DNA from: Cohnella rhizosphaerae
GTDB lineage: Bacteria > Bacillota > Bacilli > Paenibacillales > Paenibacillaceae
Assembly (NCBI RefSeq): GCF_029525575.1
Contig: NZ_JAPDIA010000003.1
Coordinates: 860,214-924,213, forward strand
Direction of reading: 5' to 3'
DNA length: 64,000 bases
Shown piece after piece: positions 1-9,800 of this stretch (the first letter of the stretch is position 1; every line of letters begins with the position of its first letter). The position numbers were made by a program, and so were the translations under genes. The notes beneath the pieces were generated by a model. The model made no database searches. It was not told where the DNA came from and was given only the letters and a program-made list of their open reading frames with translations.

Positions 1-250
1 AGAAAGTTACTCTACAGGCTCGCGGTCCGGTCAAAATGGTGCTGTAAAGGCAGAAAGTTACTCTACAGCCGCGCGCACCGAAGCGGGTCTGATCGTTCGG
101 TACAAGTGTGCGCGTATGTGGATACATCGATCGAGAAAGCGACTGCGTCGGACAAAGTGTGAACGTGGATGCATACTTCGTGGGGAAAAGCGAGCGTCTG
201 AAGCGAAGTGTCAGCGCACGTGCATACATCTGCGGCGGTAGGGTCGCGAA
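1..250. repeat. Degenerate 51-bp periodic repeats
   Basis: A 17-base direct repeat (AGAAAGTTACTCTACAG) occurs at 1-17 and again at 52-68, exactly 51 bases apart. It is followed by three looser units starting AAGTGT at 104, 155 and 206, again spaced by 51, each with a GTG-GATACATC-like segment. No ORF of note lies here. The first copy is cut by the window edge, so the array may extend upstream. Function unknown; similar-period arrays occur at 48901-49970. Confidence 0.6.
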
Positions 251-268
251 GTACTTAACGGAGAAAGG

Positions 269-1264
269 GTGCGGCGGATGACGGAGTTGAAGCTGGGCGC
301 CTGGGAAGATCGGTATGTCGACGCGGTCGTCGCGCTCTGGAACGGCTCGGCCGTCCGCGAAGGCTACAAGGAGCTGACGCGGGAGACGTTCGCCGAGATA
401 TTCACGGCGAACCGGTACTTCGATCCGGCCTGCGCGTTCGTGCTGCCGGACGGCGGAGAGGTACGCGGCTTCGCCTGCGGCTGCACGGGCGACGATCTGC
501 CGCTGGGCGATGTAGCAGGCTATATCACCTGCATCGTGCTGGCCGAAGGCTTCGACACAGATGCGAACCGGGCAGCGCTGTTAGATGCGCTGGAAACGCG
601 CTTCCGCACGCTCGGCAAGCGCCAGTCCGAGGTGCTGTTTTTTAACCCGATGCGGCTGCCCTGGTACATTCCGGGCACGCCGGGGCACGAGCACAACAAT
701 GCGCCGGGCGTGCCGGCCGACGCCGGGCTTTATCGCTTCCTCCTGAGCGAAGGGTATGCGGATCGGGCGCGGCAGTGCGCGATGTACAGGCCGCTTGCGG
801 ACTTCGCGATCCCGGCGGATATTCGCGCCAAGGAGGCGAAGGCCGAGGAAGCCGGCTACGCGGTGGAGCTGTTCGATCCGCGCAGGCATACCGGGCTGGC
901 CGAGATGCTGGCCGGTCTCGACAATCCCGCTTGGGAGCGGGAGATCGCGGCCTGCGCCGCGGACGGCGTGCCCGTCGTGATCGCGGCGGCGCCGGGCGGC
1001 CAAGCGGCCGGCTTCGCGGGACCGGTCGTCCGGCAGGACAACGGCCGGGGCTACTTCGCCGGCATCGGCGTCCATCCGGACCATGAGGGCTGCGGGCTAG
1101 GCAGCATTTTGTTCTTCAAGCTTTGCGAGGCGCTGCGCGATGTCGGCGCCGATTATATGTCGCTTTTCACGGGGAGCGGCAATCCGGCCATTCGAATCTA
1201 CGAGAAGGCCGGCTTCGACACGGTACGTCAATTCGCGATCATGCGGAAGGAGCTAACACAATGA
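269..1264 (+). CDS. GNAT-family N-acetyltransferase (two-domain)
   Basis: A 331-residue protein, about twice a single GNAT fold. The C-terminal half (about residues 190-331) is a recognisable acetyl-CoA-dependent acetyltransferase: motif A is visible as GIGVHPDHEGCGLGSILF, followed by a GNPAIRIYEKAGF segment typical of the GNAT end. The N-terminal half looks like a second, degenerate GNAT unit. The start is either GTG at 269 (GGAG at 260-263) or ATG at 278. The stop overlaps the next gene by four bases (ATGA at 1261), so the two are translationally coupled. It heads a row of amino-sugar genes; acetylation of an amino sugar or aminoglycan fragment is a guess from context, and the substrate cannot be read from sequence. 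Confidence 0.85.
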   Translation: MRRMTELKLGAWEDRYVDAVVALWNGSAVREGYKELTRETFAEIFTANRYFDPACAFVLPDGGEVRGFACGCTGDDLPLGDVAGYITCIVLAEGFDTDANRAALLDALETRFRTLGKRQSEVLFFNPMRLPWYIPGTPGHEHNNAPGVPADAGLYRFLLSEGYADRARQCAMYRPLADFAIPADIRAKEAKAEEAGYAVELFDPRRHTGLAEMLAGLDNPAWEREIAACAADGVPVVIAAAPGGQAAGFAGPVVRQDNGRGYFAGIGVHPDHEGCGLGSILFFKLCEALRDVGADYMSLFTGSGNPAIRIYEKAGFDTVRQFAIMRKELTQ

Positions 1265-1965
1265 GCGACAAGCAGACGATCTTGGCCATCGGCGGCCACG
1301 TAGGAGATATGGAATTGACGGCGGGCGGCGTGCTCGCGAGTCATTCGCTCAAAGGCGACCGCATCGTGACGCTGGCGCTGACGCCCGGCGAACGCGGCGT
1401 GCCCGCAGGACAGGACATGGCGGACTACAAGGCGCAGAAAATCCGGGAGGCGCAAGCATTCGCGGAATTGCTGGGCGGCGAAGCGATCGTGTTCGACGAC
1501 ATTCCGGACGGCGAGCTGCCGGACGACGCTGCGATCCGTTGGCGCGTATGCGACGTCATTCGCAAGGTGCGTCCAAGCATCATCATCACGCATTTTAAAA
1601 ACAGCATGCATAAGGACCATATGACGACGCACCGGATCGTCAACGACGCGCGCTTCTTCGCGGGCCTGCCGTCCATCGAGCGGGCGCTGCCGGCGGCCTT
1701 CGCGGGCAAGCTGTATTATGCGGAAAACTGGGAGGATGCCGTCGACTATCGCCCTTACGTCTATGTCGATTTTGACCAGGAAGCCTACGACCTGTGGATC
1801 AAGGCGCTGTCGACGCACTGGTTCGTGACCGGCAGCAAGTCGTTCCCTTACATGGAATATTACAAGCATCTGGCCCGCGTTCGCGGCATCGAAGCGCGCA
1901 AGACGTATGCGGAGACGTTCATGGTTCCCGAGGAAACGCTGCGCCTGCGCCAGTCGGAGCTGTAA
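1261..1965 (+). CDS. PIG-L/LmbE-family deacetylase
   Basis: A 234-residue Rossmann-like PIG-L family protein, expected to be a zinc-dependent N-deacetylase acting on N-acetylated sugars or conjugates. The usual AHPDDE metal site near residue 12 appears as GGHVGDMEL, keeping the His, one Asp and the Glu but not the DD pair. The second metal motif HKDHMTTH is present near residue 119. The start ATG is set by the four-base overlap with the acetyltransferase; a longer upstream reading frame exists but has no ribosome site. Three bases separate it from the next gene. Placement between an acetyltransferase and NamZ/NagZ suggests amino-sugar metabolism rather than bacillithiol synthesis (inference). 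Confidence 0.85.
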   Translation: MSDKQTILAIGGHVGDMELTAGGVLASHSLKGDRIVTLALTPGERGVPAGQDMADYKAQKIREAQAFAELLGGEAIVFDDIPDGELPDDAAIRWRVCDVIRKVRPSIIITHFKNSMHKDHMTTHRIVNDARFFAGLPSIERALPAAFAGKLYYAENWEDAVDYRPYVYVDFDQEAYDLWIKALSTHWFVTGSKSFPYMEYYKHLARVRGIEARKTYAETFMVPEETLRLRQSEL

Positions 1966-1968
1966 GCG

Positions 1969-3124
1969 ATGATTCTGAACGGCGTAGATAACCTCGCGCG
2001 CTACGACGGTCTCCTCAAGGGTAAACGCCTCGGCCTGATCACCTCGCCGACCGGCCTGTCGCACGGCTTTAAGTCGACGATCGAACGCCTGCACGAGCGC
2101 TACGAGCTGGCCGCGCTGTTCTCGCCCGAGCACGGCGTGCGCGGCGATCAGGATGCGGGCGCGCTGGTGGATACGTACGCCGACGAGCGGACGGGCGTAC
2201 CCGTATACAGCTTGTACAGACGCGACTCCAAGCGTCTCACCCAGGAGATGCTGGACGCGGTCGACATGGTCGTCTACGACATCCAGGACGTCGGCGTTCG
2301 CTATTATACGTTTATCTATACGATGCTCTACGCGTTGGAGGACTGCGCGAAGGCGGGCAAGCCGTTCGTCGTGCTGGACCGGATCAATCCGCTGGGCGGC
2401 GTCGCTGTCGAAGGCAACGTGTTGAAAGACGGCTACCGATCGTTCGTCGGGGGGCTATCCCTTGTGCGTGCGTTACGGATTGACGGCCGGCGAGGTCGCG
2501 ACGATGGCGAACGCGCAGCAGGGCTGGGGCGCCGACCTGCACGTCGTCCGGTGCGAGGGCTGGACGCGCGACATGCTGTTTCCCGATACGGATCGGTTGT
2601 GGATCCATCCGTCGATCGGCATTCCCCGGTTCGAAACGGCGCTGCTCTACGGCGGCACCTGCCTTTTCGAAGGCACGAACCTGTCGGAGGGACGGGGAAC
2701 GACGTTTCCGTTCGAGATGATCGGAGCACCCTTCATCGACGCGGAGCGGCTCGCGGACGAGATGAACGGCTTGGCGCTGCCGGGCGTGTTCTTCCGGCCT
2801 GCTTACTTCAAGCCGTCCTTTTCCAAGCATCAAGGCGCGTTCTGCCGGGGCGTTCAGCTTCATGTCACCGACGTCCGCGCCGTGCTTCCTTTAGAAACCG
2901 GCGTGAACCTCCTCTATGCGATCAAGCGCAATTACGAGCAATTCTCGTTTCTTCCGCCGCTGCGGGAAGGCTCGCGTCCGTTCATCGACCTGCTCGGCGG
3001 GGACGACCTGTATCGGTCGGAGCGCGCGGCGGCGGACGTGCCGGGATTGCTCGCGGGATTCCGCGAAGAGAGCCGGGCGTTCGGGGGAGACCAAGGCGCA
3101 GTTCCATTTGTATTGATGTATTGA
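1969..3124 (+). CDS. namZ: NamZ-like exo-beta-N-acetylmuramidase (DUF1343), frameshifted
   Basis: About 384 residues of the DUF1343/NamZ family, whose Bacillus subtilis member cleaves MurNAc from the non-reducing end of peptidoglycan fragments. Family signatures are present: SPEHGVRG near residue 50, VVYDIQDVGVRYYTF near 100, VLDRINPLGG near 135, and FEGTNLSEGRGT after the break. The frame is lost at the G6 run 2449-2454; removing one G joins GYRSFVGG to YPLCVRYGLTAGE. No signal peptide is visible, unlike the secreted B. subtilis enzyme, so action on imported fragments in the cytoplasm is inferred. The immediately following NagZ supports a muropeptide-sugar role. Confidence 0.85.
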
Positions 3125-3205
3125 AACGAAGCCGCGGACGACCGGAACGCTGCGCATGCGCAGCCGACCGGCGGCCGCTTTTCTCTTAGAAGGAGGAATC
3201 GAAGG

Positions 3206-4793
3206 ATGGCGAGCATGGATGCGACATACCGGCGGCCGCAGTCGCTGCGCGAGAAGATCGGCCAGCTGATCGTAACGGGATTCCCCGGCACGTCGGTCAC
3301 GGAGGAACTCAAGGCGCTCGTGCGGGATTGGAAGATCGGCAACATCATTTTGTTCTCTCACAATGCGGAAAACGCTTCGCAGCTCGCGCGGCTGTGCGGG
3401 GACCTGCAGGAGCTCATCCGGCCGGGGACAGGTTATCCGGCGCTGATCTCGATCGACCAGGAGGGCGGAAGGGTGACGCGCTTGCCCCGCGACGCCGTGA
3501 ACGTCCCGGGCGCGATGGCGATCGCGGCCGCGGGAGATCCGTCGGGGGCGCTGACGGCAGGCCGGATCACGGCGGCGGAGCTGCGGGCGCTGGGCATCAA
3601 CTTCAACCTGGCGCCCGTGCTCGATATCAACAACAACAAACGCAATCCCGTCATCAACGTCCGTTCTTACGGCGACACCGCGGAGACGGTGGCGACGTAC
3701 GGCCTGCAGATGCTCCGCGGGCTTCAGGGAGGCGGCGTGCTGGCCGCGCTCAAGCATTTCCCGGGGCACGGGGACACCGAAGTGGATTCGCATCTGGGCT
3801 TGCCGACTTCGGGAAAGACGCTGGCGGACCTTGAGGCGCTTGAGCTCCTGCCGTTCCGCGCCGCGATCGCGGCCGGTGCAGAGGCGATCATGATCGCGCA
3901 TATGATGTTCCCTGCCATCGAGCCGCGCCGCGTGCCGGCCACGATGTCGTCCGTGATCGTCGAGGACCTGCTGAAGGGCAAGCTCGGCTACGGGGGGGCT
4001 GGTCGTCTCGGACTGCCTGGAGATGGACGCGGTGAAAAAGTATTACGGCACGGCGCAGGGCGCGCTCGGGGCCTTGAAGGCGGGCATCCACCTGCTGTTC
4101 GTCAGCCACACGCCGTCGCTCGTCCGCGAGACCGTGGAGGTAATCGAGCAAGCCGTGCAGTCCGGCGAGCTGCCGATGGAGACAGTGGACCGCGCGGTGG
4201 ACAAGGTGCTGTATTATAAGGAGAAATACGCTTCGGGATCGGAGGCGTCCCCGCTCTCCGTCGTCGGCTGCGAGGCGCACCGCAAGGAAGCCGCGGCGAT
4301 CGGCGATGCGAGCATCTGCTTCGTGTCGGGAGGTCTCGACCCCTTGCGGCCGGGAGAGACGCGCACGTTGTTTGTCGGCAGTCTTCCGTACCGGCCCGAT
4401 CAGGCGTCGAGCCAGGTTGCGGGCGGTCTTAGCTTCCCCGACGTCATGGCGGACAGGTTGGGCGGCGCGAGTCTGCTCGTCGGCATCGATCCGGACGAGG
4501 CGGAGATCGTACGCGTGCTCCTGGAAGCCGAGCGTTACGACCGCATCGTGTACGGTTTGTACAATGGAATGGACAACCGCGGCCAGCTTGAGATCGTGCG
4601 CAGGCTCGTTGCCGCGGGCAAACGAGTCACGGCGGTCGCGCTAGGCAAGCCGTACGATCTGGAGGCCTTGGAAGGCGTCGACTGCGGGCTCGCCGCGTTC
4701 GAGTACACGCCGCTGTCGCTGGAGTCGGTGGCACGGGTGCTGTCCGGCGAGGTTCGCCCGGCGGGAAGCATCGGGAACGTGTGGCATCGATAA
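3206..4793 (+). CDS. nagZ: Beta-N-acetylhexosaminidase NagZ (GH3), frameshifted
   Basis: About 528 residues: a GH3 catalytic barrel (residues 1-330) and a C-terminal domain. The NagZ hallmark KHFPGHGDTEVDSHLGLP lies near residue 186 and carries the His general acid/base loop. The catalytic aspartate is in VVSDCLEMDAV near residue 270, just after the break. The frame shifts at the G7 run 3992-3998; six Gs restore the reading. AAGGAGG at 3190-3196 sits 9 bases before the ATG. No signal peptide is seen, so a cytoplasmic enzyme is likely, releasing GlcNAc from GlcNAc-MurNAc or anhydro-muropeptides (family knowledge). Upstream NamZ and downstream kinase complete a salvage route. Confidence 0.88.
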
Positions 4794-4862
4794 GAAGATG
4801 CGGCGGCGGGCACCGGATCGGATACGTTGGAACAAAAGGCATGAGGAAGGCGGGGAGCGCGG

Positions 4863-5777
4863 ATGAAATTCGTGGCGGGACTGGACGGAGGCGGCACGAA
4901 GACGGCCGTGACCGTGCTCGACGAGACCGGGCGCACGGCGCTCGCGTTCGAGTCGGGCGGAATCAACTTCAACGGGCGGGACGAGAACGATATCAGACGC
5001 AGCCTGGCGGATATCGCCGATGCGATCTCCGCGGCCTGCGGCGGTCCGGACGCTTGCCGTCAGATGGTCGTCGGCGCGGCGGGCGTCAGCAATCCGACCG
5101 TCCCCGGCCGGCTGGTCGCCGTCTTGCGCGATGCCGGCTATCGGGGCGGCGTGCACGTCGTGGGCGACCATGAGACCGCGCTGTTCGGCGCGCTGGAACG
5201 CGAGCACGGCATGATTCTGATCGCGGGCACGGGATCGATCTGCTTCGGCCGCAGCGCGTCCGGTCTCGTTCATCGCACGGGCGGCTTCGGCTACCTGATC
5301 GACGACGAAGGGAGCGGCTACAGCATCGGCCGCGATCTGCTCGCGGCCGTCGTGCGCGCCCATGACGGGCGAGCGCCGGCGACCGTATTGACGGAGATGG
5401 TCTACGATCGGCTCCGCATCGGATCGGTGGAGGAGATCGTGCGCTTCGTCTACGACAAGGGCACCGGCAAGCAGGACATTGCGGCGCTCGCGCCGCTGCT
5501 CTCGGACGCCTGCGCGCTTGGGGACGAAGCCGCGCTCGGGATCGCGCGGCGCACGGCGTCTGAGCTCGTGCAGCTGGTGCTGCCCGTAGCGGAGCGGCTG
5601 TCGCTTGAGGGCGGCGAGCTGGCGATGGCGGGCAGCGTGCTGCTGCGGAGCGCGCAGGTGCGCGACGCGTTTCAGGCGGGACTGCGCGAGCGCTGTCCCG
5701 GCATCCGGGCCGTCGCGCCCCGTCGGGACGCCTCGGCCGGCGCCGCGCTGATGGCGTTGGCGCGGCTCGGGAAGTAA
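4863..5777 (+). CDS. BadF/BadG-family sugar kinase (GlcNAc/MurNAc kinase-like)
   Basis: A 304-residue ASKHA-fold kinase. The phosphate-1 motif is LDGGGTKTAV at residue 7, phosphate-2 is IAGTGSICFG near 119, and the adenosine region is AMAGSVLLRS near 257. This matches the BadF/BadG/BcrA-type group that includes eukaryotic N-acetylglucosamine kinase and bacterial MurK. Intact, no frameshift. As last gene of the row it would phosphorylate the GlcNAc or MurNAc released by NagZ/NamZ; which sugar is not decided by sequence. No MurQ etherase is in the window, leaving open how a MurNAc-phosphate would be further used. Confidence 0.82.
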   Translation: MKFVAGLDGGGTKTAVTVLDETGRTALAFESGGINFNGRDENDIRRSLADIADAISAACGGPDACRQMVVGAAGVSNPTVPGRLVAVLRDAGYRGGVHVVGDHETALFGALEREHGMILIAGTGSICFGRSASGLVHRTGGFGYLIDDEGSGYSIGRDLLAAVVRAHDGRAPATVLTEMVYDRLRIGSVEEIVRFVYDKGTGKQDIAALAPLLSDACALGDEAALGIARRTASELVQLVLPVAERLSLEGGELAMAGSVLLRSAQVRDAFQAGLRERCPGIRAVAPRRDASAGAALMALARLGK

Positions 5778-5855
5778 GCAGCCGTTCGGCGCGACGCGAG
5801 GCGGTCTCCTGGGTTTAGCTTCGTGCGGCTGGCCGCCGCGCTCCTTTTGCACTTC

Positions 5856-5879
5856 AGCCCATGCGCAAGCGCATGGGCT
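5856..5879 (+). terminator. Hairpin after the sugar-salvage operon
   Basis: A perfect 10-bp stem (AGCCCATGCG at 5856-5865 with 5870-5879) closes a CAAG loop and is followed by a short T-rich stretch. It lies about 80 bases after the kinase stop and is the likely end of the operon, though the U-tract is weak. The remaining 5880-6000 carries the glpP promoter region, where no clear -35/-10 pair could be picked. Confidence 0.6.
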
Positions 5880-6009
5880 TTCTCCATGATTCGACCTGCG
5901 TGTTTCGTTCACCCTTTCCTTTCTTTTTCATATTCTACAAACATTTCGCTGTTAAGTTGATAGAAGGTGCCTTTTTGCAACGGCATGAATGGAGAGGAGA
6001 AGCGGTAAA

Positions 6010-6573
6010 TTGAAGACGGGATTACACGATTACTGGGGAGACAAACGGATCATTCCCGCAGTCCGAAAGCCGGAGGATTTGCAGGCGGCATGCCGCGGGG
6101 ATTGGCCGGCCGTTTTTTTGCTGATCGGCGACCTGTTGACATTAGACGACTACGTAGCGCAGGCGATGCGATCGGGGAAGAAGGTGTTTCTCCACGTTGA
6201 TTTTATTAATGGCCTGGGCGGCGATCCGATCGTGATGCGCTATATTGCCGAGCGGGTCAAGCCGACAGGCATTATTTCCACCAAAAGCCATTTTATCAAG
6301 CAGGCGAAAAAAAACGGCTTGCTGGCGATCCAGCGGCTGTTCCTCATCGATACGTCTGCGCTGGAGCACAGCGTTCAGAACATCGTGCAAAACGAGCCGG
6401 ATGCGGCGGAAATTATGCCAGGCCTGCTCCCGAGCGTGATTTCCCGACTGAAGGACCGGATTTCGCTGCCGATCATCGCGGGCGGCCTGATTCAGAATCA
6501 CGACGAGATCGAGACCGCTCTGCGCGCCGGTGCGAGCGCCGTCTCGATGGGGAGCCGGCATCTCTGGACGTAA
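6010..6573 (+). CDS. glpP: GlpP, glycerol-3-phosphate-responsive antiterminator
   Basis: 187 residues, close to the B. subtilis GlpP length. GlpP proteins are small TIM-barrel RNA-binding regulators that, with glycerol-3-phosphate, prevent termination in glp leaders. Conserved stretches seen: RIIPAVRKPEDL at the N-terminus, FLLIGDL, KKVFLHVDFINGLGGD, PTGIISTKSHFIKQAKK and IIAGGLIQNHDEI. I choose TTG at 6010 because GGAGAGGAG lies about 10 bases before it; an in-frame ATG at 5989 has no ribosome site. It is followed directly by a leader with competing hairpins, repeated at 12392, which are the obvious candidates for its RNA targets. Confidence 0.92.
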   Translation: MKTGLHDYWGDKRIIPAVRKPEDLQAACRGDWPAVFLLIGDLLTLDDYVAQAMRSGKKVFLHVDFINGLGGDPIVMRYIAERVKPTGIISTKSHFIKQAKKNGLLAIQRLFLIDTSALEHSVQNIVQNEPDAAEIMPGLLPSVISRLKDRISLPIIAGGLIQNHDEIETALRAGASAVSMGSRHLWT

Positions 6574-6672
6574 AGCGGGCATCTTTTGCGGATTTACAAT
6601 CTATGAGAGCCTCGTTGATGCGGGGTTAACAATTCGCTGCTAGAGTAAGAACAGGAATCGCAATCGAATACC

Positions 6673-6767
6673 GAGGGTGCGAGACGAGGAGAAAACCCTT
6701 TTGTGCAGTGAACGGGAGCCCCAGCCGGGGCGGTGCTTTGCCGTTAGCTGGATGAAGGGTTTTTTTT
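6673..6767 (+). promoter_or_regulatory. Antiterminator/terminator leader 1 (candidate GlpP target)
   Basis: Two exclusive structures can form. Antiterminator: GAGGGT at 6673-6678 with ACCCTT at 6695-6700. Terminator: AAACCCTT at 6693-6700 with AAGGGTTT at 6755-6762, followed by a T8 tract to 6767. The core between them (TGCGAGACGAGGAGAAA) is identical in the second leader at 12392. It lies between glpP and the phosphodiesterase gene. That GlpP binds it is inferred from position and family; it is not demonstrated by sequence. Confidence 0.75.
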
Positions 6768-6824
6768 GTGCTGCTCGCATGAATCGCAATCCAATCTCTA
6801 TGGCGAAAGGAAGAGTAGAAACGT

Positions 6825-9800
6825 ATGCCGAAAATCAGAAACAGGCTAGTTCAAATCGCTGCTGCGGGCGCAATTGTAGCAGGCTTGCTGCAGCCGCTTG
6901 GCTCATCTTCGAATGCCTCTGCGGCCGAACCGGGCAGAACTGCGATGGAGGTCAATAAGACGCTGACGGCGCCGGTCATCGACGGCAAGCTGGATGAATC
7001 GGTCTGGAGCTTGGATAAGAAAATGACGGTGCAGGCGGGCCAAGGGGCGTTCAAAGATTCCTCCTTCGGTTTGCTGTGGGACAATCAGTATTTGTATGTC
7101 GGCGTGAAGGCCGACGACGATACGCCTGCTTTTAACGCCTCGGGTTATTGGTTCGAACAAGACAATATCAATATTTTTCTGGACCCCTCGATGCATCAGT
7201 CGGCTCCTTTTATCGACGACGATATGCAGCTCGGATTTGTGTACCAGGATGGGACAGCCACGCCGGAATTTCATTTCGGAGCGGCGCCCAACAATCAAGG
7301 AGGCAAGGACGAGAAAAAGATTCTCCGCTCCATCAGCAAGACGCAGACGGGCTGGAGCCTGGAAATGGCGGTGCCGTGGGACATCTTGAACTTCGATCCG
7401 GTATTGAAGAAGCAACTGGGCTTCAATGTCGGCGCGACGGACCGGTACGGGGCGGAGTCTGCCGAGCAGCGGACGAGCTTCTGGAGCGCGTATGGCGAGG
7501 ACTCCTTCTGGAACGATACGTCGGGTTACGGCGTCCTTACGCTTTCGGACAGTCATCCGGTGTCGGGCAATATCGATCCGGTGCTGCTGGACGAAAATTT
7601 TGACGGCTATCCCGATGGCGGCGCGCCAGACGGCTGGTTGTCGGATGTCAATGCGGGCAGCAAGCCGTTCTCGGTCGTCCAGGACACCTACGGCAATGGC
7701 AGTCTCGTGTTCGACGGGAACGAATCGGGCAAGCAAAGCCGGATTGTCGCTCCCGTCCAATGGGACAATTACACGATTGAGGCGGACGTCAAGTTCGACG
7801 CTTTCCTGAACACCGGCCGCTGGGCCTCGATCATGTTCCGTGCGCCTTCGAACGGCAAGGCGCCATACCCGCAGATGGCGATCAAGAAAAACGGCACGAT
7901 CGAGACGGCCTACCGAAGAGCGGACGGCAGTTGGTACTCGCCTACGCCGATCAGCGCGACGGGCGCGCAATTGGACACCGGCAAGACGTATACGATGAAG
8001 CTCAGAGTGTTCGACAACAATGTCAAACAATACTTGAAAGCGAAGAGCGGCGCCGAATTTACGCTCTACGGAGATAAAAATCTGCCGTCCGACGTCCTTC
8101 CGCAAAAGGGAAGAGTCGGCTTTCAGGGGGGATCAAAGCAAGGTTTCCTTCGATAATCTGAAGGTGACGAGAATCACGGCGGACCGGCTCGACATGGCGC
8201 TGCCGAATTCGCTGGAGGCCCTGACCGGACCGGCCAGCGTTACATACGCCGTCTACTACTCGGACGGTATAACCGACCCGGTGCCGGAGGATCGCGTCAA
8301 GCTGTATTCCTCCGACGAAAGCGTGCTTAAAATCGTCGACAACCGCATCTACCCGGTCAAGGAAGGCACGGCCAAGGTGAAGGCCGTCTATTACAATGCA
8401 GAAGCCGAGAAAGAGATTAGCGTCACGCCGTCCGCCGCTGGCGCCCAACTGTCGTCGTTGAAGCATGAGGCCGGCTACCTGCTGGCCGTGTCCGGCCAGC
8501 CGATCGATCTGGGCGCGATCTCGTTCGAGGGCAGCTACAATGATTTCTCTACGGCGAAGTTGAATGGCGATCAAGTGGACTGGTCGTCCTCGTCCGGAGA
8601 GGTCGTCATCGACAACGGCAAGCTCAAGTCGTTTGCGAAAAAAGGGGTCTATACGGTTACCGCGCAAAAGGGAGCGGGGCGCGTCGATCTGACCGTGGCG
8701 GTCAAAAATGCGGGAGACAGCGACTATGTGCTGTACGAACAGAACTTCGACGCCTTGACGGACGGCGTCATGCCGCCGGACTGGACGCGGATCGAGGGCT
8801 CGACCGCTGCCGCGGCGACCGTCAAATCGGGGGCGTTCGAGCTGGACGCGCGCTCGGGGGGAGACAATCCGTCGAGAGTGCTGCTCCCGGCGTATCTTGG
8901 CAAGTTCGGCAACTACAAGATTGAAGCGGACGTCACGCTGTTGGCGGCGAACGATTCGGGAAGATGGCAGTCGATTATGTATCGCGTTCAAAACAACAAT
9001 TATCCTTACTACCAAATGGCTGTACGGCAGAGCGCTTCCGCCAACGGCGTCGAGTTCGCCGAACGGACGCCTGCCAATGGATGGAATGTCATCGAGAAGG
9101 CCTCGCACAGCGAATCGCTGCAAACGGGCATAGCGTATCATTACAAAGTGTTGACGCTGGGCAATCGCGTGCAGCAGTGGATCGACGACCAACTGATCGT
9201 CGACACGGAGTCGGCAACGGCGTATAAGCAAGGCCGAATCGGACTGCAGGCGAACGGCAGCAAAATCAAGGTCGACAACATCCGGATCGCCTTGCAGGAC
9301 GGCAAGCTGCCGCCTTCGGCAGCCGAGAAGTTCGTGCAAGTGAAGGCGCCGGATACGAAGATTGCGCTTGCGCCTGCGGTGGCGGCGGATATCCGGTCGC
9401 TCGGCGATCTTCAAAAGTGGAGCGGAGAGAACGCGCCGGCGTCGGTCCTGCTGCGCTTGGACGGCGATTTGCAAGTGAGCGCCCGCGACGGTAACGCAAA
9501 AATCGGCGCTCTTGATGCGGCTATGGATGCGATCGGGACTTCGGTCATTCCGGTCTTCTATGTCAAGGACAAGCAAACCGTGGACAGGCTGGTCGCCTAC
9601 CTGAAGACAAAGGGGATTGAAGACGCCCTTGTCGCGTCCGACGACGGCGTGCTGATCAAGCAGGCGCGAGCCGCATATCCGATCTTGGGAGGCATACTGG
9701 ACTTCAGCGGCCGCGTCGTTACGAAGGATAATCTGCTTGCCTTGCGGAGGGAGACGGCCGCCAGCGATGCGCGAATCGCCATCCTGCCGCAGGACGCCGC

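Noticed and set aside
6673..6767. Simple terminator of glpP
   Set aside because: The identical core in a second leader and the competing upstream hairpin point to regulated antitermination rather than a plain terminator.
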